Shown here: piece by piece, positions 15,589 to 22,578 of the stretch
Numbering within the stretch: the first letter of the stretch is position 1
How the letters are laid out: each line of letters begins with the position of its first letter
Origin: an uncultured Lachnospiraceae bacterium
GTDB taxonomy: Bacteria > Bacillota > Clostridia > Lachnospirales > Lachnospiraceae
Direction: 5' to 3'
NCBI GenBank assembly: GCA_910577115.1
Contig: CAJTMC010000047.1
Location: forward strand, 1 to 28,634
Length of the DNA stretch: 28,634 bases
The notes under the pieces: model-generated
Told to the model about the DNA's origin: nothing
Seen by the model: only the letters and a program-made list of their open reading frames with translations
The model's database searches: none
Position numbers and translations under genes: made by a program

Positions 15589-15647
15589 CTATGTAAAGGC
15601 AATAATAAAATTTTATTATTTTTTCAGTCACATATCAACTATGTAAA
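15589..15647. repeat. Direct repeats flanking the 15.6 kb promoter
   Basis: CTATGTAAA occurs at 15589-15597 and 15639-15647, 50 bp apart, with partly matching flanks (then GGCAATAA or AGTAATTT). They bracket the palindrome and promoter between the small helical gene and the XRE pseudogene, and may be its operator sites. Confidence 0.45.
15601..15638 (-). promoter_or_regulatory. Promoter of the small helical gene, with palindrome over the -10
   Basis: Minus strand: TTGATA (15638-15633), 17-nt spacer, TAAAAT (15615-15610). The -10 lies inside a perfect 20-bp A/T palindrome, AATAATAAAA then TTTTATTATT (15601-15620). An all-AT palindrome is easier to get by chance, but its position on the -10 suggests an operator. 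Confidence 0.5.
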
Positions 15648-15723
15648 AGTAATTTTGCCCGTCTCATCTGATATGATAATAAAACCACGATATGAATAAC
15701 ACTAAAAACATGGGGGAATGGAA

Positions 15724-15974
15724 ATGGAATATTCACAACTGTTTGCATTACGTATCCGACAACTATGCACAACGCATAAAATAACGATCAATAAGCTGGC
15801 TTCCATGAGCGGATTAAGACAATCAACAGTTGATAATATTATCAGAGGAACCAGCAAAATCCTAAGGTTAAAACGCTCCATAAAATAGCTGTCACCTTCA
15901 ATATGACATTGGGAGAATTTCTTGATTTTCCTGAATTAAATGACTTCCCTATTGAAGAAAACGATGTTGATTAA
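15724..15974 (+). pseudogene. XRE-family regulator with a one-base deletion
   Basis: From ATG 15724 (GGGGG 7 nt upstream) the frame reads MEYSQLFALRIRQLCTTHKI, then a helix-turn-helix (INKLASMSGLRQSTVDNIIRG), and breaks after TSK into a premature stop. Adding one A to the AAAA run at 15856-15859 restores NPKVKTLHKIAVTFNMTLGE, followed by FLDFPELNDFPIEENDVD and TAA at 15972-15974, the usual end of a small XRE protein. The intact form would have 83 residues. The lesion may be a real mutation or an assembly error in a short A-run. The direct repeats and palindrome upstream are still well preserved. Confidence 0.8.
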
Positions 15975-15978
15975 ATAC

Positions 15979-16015
15979 AAAAAAACAGACCATATTGTTG
16001 GTATACAATACAGTC
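15979..16015 (-). terminator. Rho-independent terminator of the sigma-factor operon
   Basis: On the minus strand an 11-bp stem with two G-T pairs (arms 16015-16005 and 15998-15988), 6-nt loop, followed by TG and seven T (15985-15979). It follows the last membrane gene of the operon by about 50 nt. Confidence 0.75.
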
Positions 16016-16066
16016 CGCCCTATTTATATTTTTTTCAATATGGAGTTTATATTTGCTACAATCTTT

Positions 16067-16363
16067 CTACATCCACCACCTGTTCTGCTCCCCAATCTCA
16101 ATCACCTGCTGCACCACCGCCATACAAAACGCAAAAACTGTCAGTACAAACGTCAGCACAATCCCGACCTTATCATAAATAAAATTCCCGTTCTTTCTCG
16201 CATTTGCAAGCAAAACCTCTGCTCCTAGCAAAATAAAAATCACTGGCCACAGCTTACAAATCCATGCATACGCAATACCGCCCCAAAAAATCTGTATCAG
16301 ATACAGCACTCCAACAGAAACCATTGTCACGCCAAGCGTTATCGTTCCGACTCTATGCGTCAT
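16067..16363 (-). CDS. Small membrane protein with LiaF/LiaI-like transmembrane region
   Basis: A 98-residue protein with three hydrophobic segments (about 5-25, 32-50, 65-88). The first two with the GxxLLGAEVLL pattern (IFILLGAEVLL) resemble the LiaI-LiaF-like transmembrane domain of cell-envelope stress proteins. ATG 16363 is preferred because GGAG lies 8 nt before it; the in-frame ATG at 16372 directly abuts that GGAG. Its start overlaps the stop of the preceding gene by 11 nt. It is the last gene of the sigma-factor operon, and a terminator follows. Membership in the LiaF-like group is a resemblance, not proven. Confidence 0.65.
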   Translation of the reverse strand: MTHRVGTITLGVTMVSVGVLYLIQIFWGGIAYAWICKLWPVIFILLGAEVLLANARKNGNFIYDKVGIVLTFVLTVFAFCMAVVQQVIEIGEQNRWWM

Positions 16364-16898
16364 GAGAATCATCTCCTTCCTGAATCTGCTGCTCTAACTT
16401 CCTTTTCTTACCCCAAATTAACTGTATCCCCGCACAAATCATCAAACCGGCAAAGACAACCTGCGGCACTGTGCGCACGATTTCGTTCCAAAAATAGCTT
16501 GAAATGTGAAACATCTCCAAAAAACGATACACCATACCCGTCATAAAGTTCCACAAAATAGAAGCGCCAAGCAAAATCAAAACCCATGCCAAAATCCTTC
16601 TGCCCTTCTTCTGCTCAAGCTGCCCGAAAATATTCCAGTCAAAAAGCAGACTATCCTCCTGCGCATAAAACTCCTCATCGCTTAAACCGGCAAGATTGTG
16701 CACATGGAAAAACCCATAAAACCAAATCACCGGTAATGCAAACGCAAAAATCGGACTGTTTAAATATACTGCCAAATAAATGACGCCCACAAACAGACTC
16801 ATCAGCGTTATCCCCTGTTTCATAAACCCCATATACATCTCACCTGCTCCGGGAATCAGTGAGAAAATAAAACGAATAAATGCATTTTTTCTACTCAT
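16353..16898 (-). CDS. Membrane protein with N-terminal TM2-like region
   Basis: A 181-residue protein starting MSRKNAFIRFIFSLIPGAGEMYMGFMKQG, which has the positively charged start and PGAGxxYxGxxxxG signature of TM2-type membrane domains. Four to five hydrophobic segments follow (roughly residues 7-25, 30-65, 100-118, 140-160), and a basic tail (GKKRKLEQQ). ATG 16898 has AAAGGA 7 nt upstream. The longer frame from 17009 would begin inside the previous gene with a Cys-rich tract and is rejected. The gene follows the anti-sigma-like gene and overlaps the next by 11 nt, so it belongs to the operon. Function unknown; envelope stress is a guess from context. Confidence 0.7.
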   Translation of the reverse strand: MSRKNAFIRFIFSLIPGAGEMYMGFMKQGITLMSLFVGVIYLAVYLNSPIFAFALPVIWFYGFFHVHNLAGLSDEEFYAQEDSLLFDWNIFGQLEQKKGRRILAWVLILLGASILWNFMTGMVYRFLEMFHISSYFWNEIVRTVPQVVFAGLMICAGIQLIWGKKRKLEQQIQEGDDSHDA

Positions 16899-16960
16899 AT
16901 CATCATCCTTTCCATAACCTTTTTTATTACAATGCGTCATACTTGTGCCACTGTCGCTCC

Positions 16961-17476
16961 CTACACAAACGTTCCATGAAAATCCGTTACAAGTACAAGA
17001 GGCACACATGTCGCCTGCTGCATGGCGCCGCTGCGCTCAGTGCAGCGAGGGCGCAGAGCTGCCGCGGAATTTTCTTCATACTTTGTTACTCCTACTGCCT
17101 GATATCCGCCCGTATACTGCCAAAGCTTCCTGTTTGCACGCTCCAATACCTTCTCCAAAACGTCGTTCCACCGTTCTTGTCCGTCAGAATGCTCCTGTGC
17201 CCACGCGGTATCCTGCTCGATTGCAGTCTGTAAGGTTGGGTGACAAATCAGACTAAACAGAAAAATCGCCATTGCAACTGCCGCCGCAGTCTTCAAGCTG
17301 TATATCATTAACTCCACCCGGGCAGAAGCCTTTGTCACCTGACATGCCGCCTTTGCCGGCATACTTTGGCTTTTCTTTATAATCTCTTCCTTCATCCTCT
17401 TTGGCGCCTGCATAAGACCTTCCTCTTCCGTTTCCCGAATCAAAAGCTCCAAGTCAAAATCCGTCATGTTCTGCAT
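16961..17476 (-). CDS. Anti-sigma-factor-like membrane protein
   Basis: The 171-residue protein starts 13 nt inside the end of the ECF sigma gene, with GGGAGGG 7 nt before ATG 17476, the usual layout of a sigma/anti-sigma pair. Residues 1-50 are charged and helical (LELLIRETEEEGLMQAPKRM), a candidate sigma-binding part. One membrane segment lies near 57-82 (LKTAAAVAMAIFLFSLICH), and about 85 residues lie outside. There is no HxxxCxxC zinc motif. From about residue 137 the sequence becomes Arg/Cys-rich (ALRPRCTERSGAMQQATC) over a GC-rich hairpin and looks unlike an ordinary domain, so the 3' end may be a frameshift or a replaced tail. Confidence 0.65.
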   Translation of the reverse strand: MQNMTDFDLELLIRETEEEGLMQAPKRMKEEIIKKSQSMPAKAACQVTKASARVELMIYSLKTAAAVAMAIFLFSLICHPTLQTAIEQDTAWAQEHSDGQERWNDVLEKVLERANRKLWQYTGGYQAVGVTKYEENSAAALRPRCTERSGAMQQATCVPLVLVTDFHGTFV

Positions 17477-18084
17477 CTGTCATCCCTCCCTTCACCGGAT
17501 CTGTTTTTTTCATACAACTTCCGCAACATTGCCTTCGCGCGGTAAACCTGCGTCTGAACCGTCTTTTCATTTCTGTTCAATGCGCTTGCAATCTCTCCGA
17601 CACTCATTTCCTGATAAAAATATTTCTCGGCAATCTCATCGTACGGCGGTTTCAGTGTTTCACAGCATCTCTTTAGTTCCTCTAACACCAGCTTTTGCAT
17701 ACAAAGCGTCTCACAGGTATTATCATTGCTTTGCTCCTGTGGCTGCGCTGCAAAAAATTCTTCCTGTGTCGGCACCTCACTTCTTGCGCCACGTTTTTTA
17801 TAATCCAAACATTTGTTTGTCGCAATTCTTGCAAGCCAATCCTTCTCGTTTTTACCGTCAAATTTGGAAAAGTTTTTGTATGCGGATAAAAAGGTATCCT
17901 GCGTCAAGTCTTCCGCATCAAAATAATTGCCGGTCAATTTGTAGCAAATGCTGAATATCAGATTTTGATACGTATCAATACAATATGACAAATATTCCTG
18001 ATCGTTAATTCTATCCGCCTCCCTCCTTATTTGACTGTTTTTGTAATTCCGATATCGCCTTACAATACTTAAAACGATTGGCAC
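17464..18084 (-). CDS. ECF-type RNA polymerase sigma factor
   Basis: A 206-residue sigma-70-family protein. Region 2 is at residues 30-95 (LIFSICYKLTGNYFDAEDLTQDTFLSAYKNFSKFDG) and region 4 at about 130-195, with the helix-turn-helix MSVGEIASALNRNEKTVQTQVYRAKAMLRKLY. It directs RNA polymerase to its own promoters, probably under the overlapping anti-sigma-like gene. No ATG fits: the reading uses GTG at 18084 with a weak ribosome binding site. A strong AAGGAGGGAGG lies at 18017-18029, inside the frame, yet no ATG, GTG or TTG stands close behind it; only an ATT (in RIND) does, so the true start is open. Upstream lies an AT-rich promoter region. Confidence 0.85.
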   Translation of the reverse strand: MPIVLSIVRRYRNYKNSQIRREADRINDQEYLSYCIDTYQNLIFSICYKLTGNYFDAEDLTQDTFLSAYKNFSKFDGKNEKDWLARIATNKCLDYKKRGARSEVPTQEEFFAAQPQEQSNDNTCETLCMQKLVLEELKRCCETLKPPYDEIAEKYFYQEMSVGEIASALNRNEKTVQTQVYRAKAMLRKLYEKNRSGEGRDDRCRT

Positions 18085-18172
18085 CTGTCTTTTTCTTCAA
18101 ATATTTTATAATTTATAAATTTCCCTGCTGCTCCTCTATAAAAACCCTAATATCCAAACGTAACATTCTCAC

Positions 18173-18212
18173 AAAAAAGGCGCTTACCACCGCAACATAC
18201 GTGATAAACGCC
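18173..18212 (-). terminator. Rho-independent terminator of the sensor-kinase/SBP operon
   Basis: On the minus strand a 12-bp stem with two G-T pairs (arms 18212-18201 and 18190-18179), 10-nt loop, then six T (18178-18173). It begins 14 nt after the SBP stop. Confidence 0.8.
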
Positions 18213-18225
18213 ATTCTCTTTCATA

Positions 18226-19539
18226 CTATTTTTCCAACGTCTCCTCCTGCAGCCTGTCAAATTCCGCCATGCACTCATCTACCGTAGCGCCGTTTAAAAG
18301 CCTGCGGACAATCAGACAGGTATTTCCCCACTGCTCCAGCTTCATACTTGCATTGGCGCCGAGAACATATACATTCTCATTAATGCGGTCTTTCAACGGC
18401 TTTAACGCCGGAATGCACTCCACCTCAACATTCTTTGAAGGTGAAATCACCTTGTTTGTTTCCGAATAAACCTGAAGCGCCTCATCGGAAACCATCACAT
18501 CCAGCGTACGCATCGCATCTTCTGCGTACTCCGCGTCTGCACCGACGGCAAATCCGGTCATCGGTATAACCGGCATCTGTCCCCGACTGCTCGGAAAACC
18601 GATAACCAGCATGTTAAAGTCTGGATTTCCATAAGCCGTTTCCGTATTGGCAGCCCCCCAATATGCCATGACAATCGGCGTCGTCTGCGCTAAAAAATCC
18701 GCTCCTTCCCCGTCGATTGCCTCACTCACGTAAGCCTTTTGGGCATCAATATATCCGCAGTCAATCAGCTCCTGAAGAAATTCAAATCCGGGACGCATAT
18801 AGTCACTGTATTTGCTCTCCCCGCTGTTGAGTGCCTCAATCTCCGCCTCTGTATTCCCTCCATTGTACAAATCAGCATACGCCTGTGCAAGAACAAACGT
18901 TTCCAACCACCAGCGGTTTGCACCGACCGGCGTTTCAATCCCGTTTTCCTTGAATACCCGACAGCACTCCAAAAAATCCTCCGGTGTCTCGGGCAGCTCT
19001 AAATGATATCGGTCAAACATGTCTTTGTTGATAAAGAGCCCGTACGCCACAACCTCCTGCGGAATTGCCACCAGCTTTCCGTTTACCACATTCGCTGTCT
19101 TTACGACGTCGCGCAGGTTTTTTGCACTCTCAAGCCCCGATAAATCCATCAGCTTTCCCTCTTCCCCCAATGTCTTAATGACATCCGGATTGAGCAGATA
19201 CAAATCGTCCATATTGTTGCGCACCCGATCAAGCGCCACCTCATCGTACGTTTTATCCTGATAGTTCTCCGCCGTATAGGTAATGTAATCTACGGACACC
19301 CCCAACGTCTCCTCCGCCATGACGACTGTTTTGTCCGACGCACTCCTTGCTACGTTATCGACATCCGGCTGAGTCTTCTCCATTGGGCTGAACATCCTGA
19401 CAATCCTCTGGCCGCCCTCGTCGGAAGAAACCAAATTGTTCCCAAGCTCCGGCTTACCGGAGCAGGCTGCTGCAAGAAACATGACCGCTCCCGCAAGACA
19501 AACCGCAAAAAACTGTTTGATCCTGTTTTTGTTCATCAT
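18226..19539 (-). CDS. Extracellular solute-binding lipoprotein (ABC family 1)
   Basis: A 437-residue protein with a lipoprotein signal (KQFFAVCLAGAVMFLAAACSG; Cys26 of the form starting MMNK). The rest is a sugar-type family 1 solute-binding fold: VRMFSPMEK near the start, YNGGNTEAEIEALNSGE and MAYWGAANTETAYG in the ligand-binding lobes, and PVIPMTGFAVGADAEY near the end. It captures a ligand outside the cell. No permease or ATPase genes accompany it; instead it follows a hybrid sensor kinase directly (the kinase stop is at 19541-19543). The likely role is presenting ligand to the kinase or to a distant transporter. AAGGAA in the kinase end serves as ribosome binding site. Confidence 0.85.
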   Translation of the reverse strand: MMNKNRIKQFFAVCLAGAVMFLAAACSGKPELGNNLVSSDEGGQRIVRMFSPMEKTQPDVDNVARSASDKTVVMAEETLGVSVDYITYTAENYQDKTYDEVALDRVRNNMDDLYLLNPDVIKTLGEEGKLMDLSGLESAKNLRDVVKTANVVNGKLVAIPQEVVAYGLFINKDMFDRYHLELPETPEDFLECCRVFKENGIETPVGANRWWLETFVLAQAYADLYNGGNTEAEIEALNSGESKYSDYMRPGFEFLQELIDCGYIDAQKAYVSEAIDGEGADFLAQTTPIVMAYWGAANTETAYGNPDFNMLVIGFPSSRGQMPVIPMTGFAVGADAEYAEDAMRTLDVMVSDEALQVYSETNKVISPSKNVEVECIPALKPLKDRINENVYVLGANASMKLEQWGNTCLIVRRLLNGATVDECMAEFDRLQEETLEK

Positions 19540-19540
19540 G

Positions 19541-22120
19541 CTATTCCTTTCTTATAACACATTGTTGTATCACTTTCCTTAACAAGGCAATATCAATCGG
19601 CTTTGCCAAATGAATATTCATGCCTGCGGCAAGCGCCTCCTTTTCATCTTCTGCAAATGCATTTGCCGTCATGGCAATAATCGGTATTTCTTTCGCATCT
19701 TTGCGCTTCAATTCCCTGATTGCCTTTGTCGCTTCGTAACCGTTCATCACCGGCATCTGCACATCCATTAATATGGCGTCAAATTCGCCCTCCGCGGCAG
19801 CTTCAAAGCGCTCCACCGCCAGCTTACCGTTTTCAACAATTTCACATTCGGCGCCCTCTATTGATAAAATTTCCCGCAAAATCTCCGCATTGATTTCATT
19901 ATCCTCCGCGGCAAGAAAATGCATCCCCTCAAGATTGTCGTTCTCAACCGGCTCCGGTATCCCTTCGCCGTCCTGCTGCGCCTGTAACTCCGAAATCTTT
20001 TCCTGAAATGCAGAAACAAAAAACGGTTTTGAGAGTACATCTGTATTTTTCATCTTAAACACATCTTCTGTTCCCTCTAAGCCCTCCGCAGTCAAAAACA
20101 AAATCGGAACCGTCTCCGGCAGCGTTTCTCTTACTTCTTTCGCGATATGCACAACATTGATTTCCGGTGTGTCCCAATCCAGCAAAACAGCACCATATCC
20201 CTCTTTCTGACTGCCGCAGTCCGCAATTAAACACATCGCCTCTTCCCTGTCAAATGCCGTATGTACAATAACACCCACATCTTTCATCAGCATCTGAATA
20301 TTTTTCCCGCTTTCCGCATTGCCGCTTACCACCAAAACACGCGCAATTTTTCTTTCCTCCCAAAAACGCTTATATTTCTGCTCTTCGGGAATGCGCAGCT
20401 CCAGCTCTACCCGAAAAAGACTTCCTTGATTGACCTCGCTGGTTACATCAATTGTTCCGCCCATAAGCTCCACGATATTTTTGGTAATCGCCATACCAAG
20501 CCCCGTACCCTGAACCTTGTTCGTGATACTGTTTTCCGCTCTCGTAAACGCATCAAAAATCGTCTTTAAGTACTCCTGTGTCATTCCGTACCCGTCATCT
20601 TCAACCTCAATACGAATGTGCTCATACTGGCTGGAACGCTGCTTTAGCCCGATGATGCGAAACCATATATTGCCTCCCTGCGGCGTATATTTTACGGCAT
20701 TGGAAAGAAGATTTATCAGAATCTGGTTAATCCTTGTCTCATCTCCCTGCAGATACTCGTGTTTAATATTTGTCACTTCAATACTGAACATTTGTTCTTT
20801 CGTATTTGCCATAGGCCGGATAATGGCGTCCACAGAGGATACCAAATCATTTAAAGTAAACTCCTCAATCGCAAGCACAACTTTCCCGCTCTCAATCTTC
20901 GAAACATCCAAAACGTCATTAATCAGACCCAGCAGATGCTGACCGGACGCCATAATCTTTTTGGTATATTCCCTAACCTTTTCCGGATTTTCCGCATCTT
21001 TCTCAAGCAAGGTCGTAAATCCCAAAACCGCGTTCATCGGCGTGCGGATGTCATGTGACATGTTGGATAAAAACATTGTTTTGGAATGGCTTGCAGCCTG
21101 TGCCGTCTGCAGTGCCTCCGCCAGCTGTCTGTCATGAATTTCCCGTTCTGCTTCCCGTTCCTTTCTGATTTTGTTCTGCTGCCGCTGATTCAGATAATAT
21201 AAAAGACAGCACAGAAAAAACGCAATCATCATCACCGCAACAACAATCAGAATATTTTGATTGACTGTGCGCCCCTCCTGTTGGATTGCCTCAATCGGCA
21301 CATAACCAATCAGATACAACGTGCCGTTATTGACCGACCACATATAAATCAGGGAGCTTTTGCCCCGAATATCATGATAGAACATCATATTCTTCCCGTT
21401 TTCTATGCAATCGGCAACCTCCGCCTGCAAATCTGCCTCCAAAATATCATTTGCCCTGAAAAAATCTTCCAAATTCAGATGCCCCGCACTGCGCTCACCC
21501 ATTCCCTTTGGTTTGAGCACAAGCCGCTGGCTTTCGCCATCCATAATATACAGCATCGCCTTATTGTCATAAAAGCCGTTTGGAAGAGATTTATCAAGGG
21601 AATTATATACATACTCAATATAAAGCGCAGCAATCTCCTGCCCGTCTTTTTCCACCGGACATTTCATGGTATATGCCCACGTTCCCATATAATTCACATA
21701 AGAGCGGGAAACCGCCAGTCCGTTGATTGCCCCTTCTGCGGAAAAATCCAGCCCCTCCTCGGAAAACGGCTCTCCCGTATTGGAAATACCCTCTGTTTCC
21801 CCCGCACAAATCAGTGATAGCTTTACCATTGTCTGGTTTTTACAATAAGAGGCAATATATTCGCCGGGATCCTCTGCCCCTGCAGCCTTCTGCGCTATCA
21901 GCTTTTGAAACTCTGCTTCATTATTTAAGATTGCCTCGATTGTACATTCGATTAAATTTAAGCTTTCGCTTAAATTTTGAATTGCCGACGCGGACATCTC
22001 TGTCGATATTTTTCGTGATACCGAAAAAACAACCCCGCCTAAAATACAAAATACAAGGATAATGGAAAGAAGCAAGGAAACTCCCTGATTCCTTCTCCCT
22101 TTTTTCTGTCTTCCTTTCAC
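19541..22120 (-). CDS. Hybrid sensor histidine kinase with degenerate first receiver
   Basis: An 859-residue membrane kinase. Segments: TM1 15-37, extracellular Cache-like sensor 40-285, TM2 290-312, coiled linker 313-350, HisKA with SHDIRTPMN (His356), HATPase with NLLSNAVKY, DDGYGM and GTGLGM, receiver 1 at 594-715 and receiver 2 at 733-855. Receiver 2 is intact (acidic Glu739-Asp740, Asp786, Lys840). Receiver 1 keeps Asp648 (LLDWD) and Lys698 but its acidic pair is VVSGNAE, so it probably cannot take phosphate. The start is GTG with GGAGG 6 nt upstream. It lies downstream of the larger kinase gene and immediately upstream of the solute-binding lipoprotein; the two kinases probably feed one relay. 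There is no DNA-binding output in the protein. Confidence 0.9.
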   Translation of the reverse strand: MKGRQKKGRRNQGVSLLLSIILVFCILGGVVFSVSRKISTEMSASAIQNLSESLNLIECTIEAILNNEAEFQKLIAQKAAGAEDPGEYIASYCKNQTMVKLSLICAGETEGISNTGEPFSEEGLDFSAEGAINGLAVSRSYVNYMGTWAYTMKCPVEKDGQEIAALYIEYVYNSLDKSLPNGFYDNKAMLYIMDGESQRLVLKPKGMGERSAGHLNLEDFFRANDILEADLQAEVADCIENGKNMMFYHDIRGKSSLIYMWSVNNGTLYLIGYVPIEAIQQEGRTVNQNILIVVAVMMIAFFLCCLLYYLNQRQQNKIRKEREAEREIHDRQLAEALQTAQAASHSKTMFLSNMSHDIRTPMNAVLGFTTLLEKDAENPEKVREYTKKIMASGQHLLGLINDVLDVSKIESGKVVLAIEEFTLNDLVSSVDAIIRPMANTKEQMFSIEVTNIKHEYLQGDETRINQILINLLSNAVKYTPQGGNIWFRIIGLKQRSSQYEHIRIEVEDDGYGMTQEYLKTIFDAFTRAENSITNKVQGTGLGMAITKNIVELMGGTIDVTSEVNQGSLFRVELELRIPEEQKYKRFWEERKIARVLVVSGNAESGKNIQMLMKDVGVIVHTAFDREEAMCLIADCGSQKEGYGAVLLDWDTPEINVVHIAKEVRETLPETVPILFLTAEGLEGTEDVFKMKNTDVLSKPFFVSAFQEKISELQAQQDGEGIPEPVENDNLEGMHFLAAEDNEINAEILREILSIEGAECEIVENGKLAVERFEAAAEGEFDAILMDVQMPVMNGYEATKAIRELKRKDAKEIPIIAMTANAFAEDEKEALAAGMNIHLAKPIDIALLRKVIQQCVIRKE

Positions 22121-22153
22121 TTCTAACCTCCGCAGATAGTGCCCTCTTTTTAA

Positions 22154-22214
22154 AAATTGTGCGGTTATATATTTTTGATTCTTACAGCGTTCCCAATATA
22201 TAACCGCACAATTT
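22154..22214 (-). repeat. Perfect 19-bp inverted repeat between the two kinase genes
   Basis: Arms AAATTGTGCGGTTATATAT (22154-22172) and its exact complement (22196-22214) enclose a 23-nt loop. On the minus strand it ends in AATTTTTAAAAA, so it may act as a terminator or attenuator ahead of the second kinase. A 19-bp perfect match with a long loop also fits a small mobile palindromic element. Confidence 0.65.
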
Positions 22215-22329
22215 ATTATACTCTCTTCCTAAATTTTGTGTCAATATCATGTCGAAATAACAAGATCGTGTAATGCAAAGCTGTGGAAATGCCGCCTCCG
22301 CAAAGTAGTCTGGATTTGTTACGTTCCAT

Positions 22330-22549
22330 TTAATTCTGCCACCGAATCTGTTCATTGCAAAACGCCGGATACCGCACCATCTGCGAACCGTTCAAATCTT
22401 CCCGATAATGTACATTACCCGCAAAATTCAGGTACGCCATACCAATCATGGCATAATGCCTGTTCACAGGCTCCCATATGGCGGAATACAAACGGATACG
22501 CGCGCGGCGTTATCAAAACCTCCTCGCCATAGGAAGCATCATAATCCAA
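22330..22549 (-). pseudogene. Coding remnant between the two kinase genes
   Basis: No intact gene lies in 22121-22578. Just past the stop of the larger kinase, the minus strand reads LDYDASYGEEVLITPRAYPF, then a short run to GVPEFCG and TAA (22417-22415). One base change at the TTTT before it gives AGNVHYREDLNGSQMVRYPA followed by FCNEQIRWQN and TAA at 22332-22330. The two pieces fit one 3' gene end of about 70 codons without a start or a recognisable domain. It is not a copy of the adjacent receivers. I do not recognise the family; a deletion has probably removed the 5' part. Confidence 0.5.
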
Positions 22550-22578
22550 CTAAAATGTCCTCTTTCTATCACGAAACA

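Noticed and set aside
16899..17009. N-terminal extension of the TM2-like protein (Cys-rich start)
   Set aside because: It overlaps the end of the anti-sigma gene and lacks a ribosome binding site; MSRKNAF has one.
21257..21817. 186-codon plus-strand open frame inside the second kinase gene
   Set aside because: Shadow of the sensor domain; no family features.
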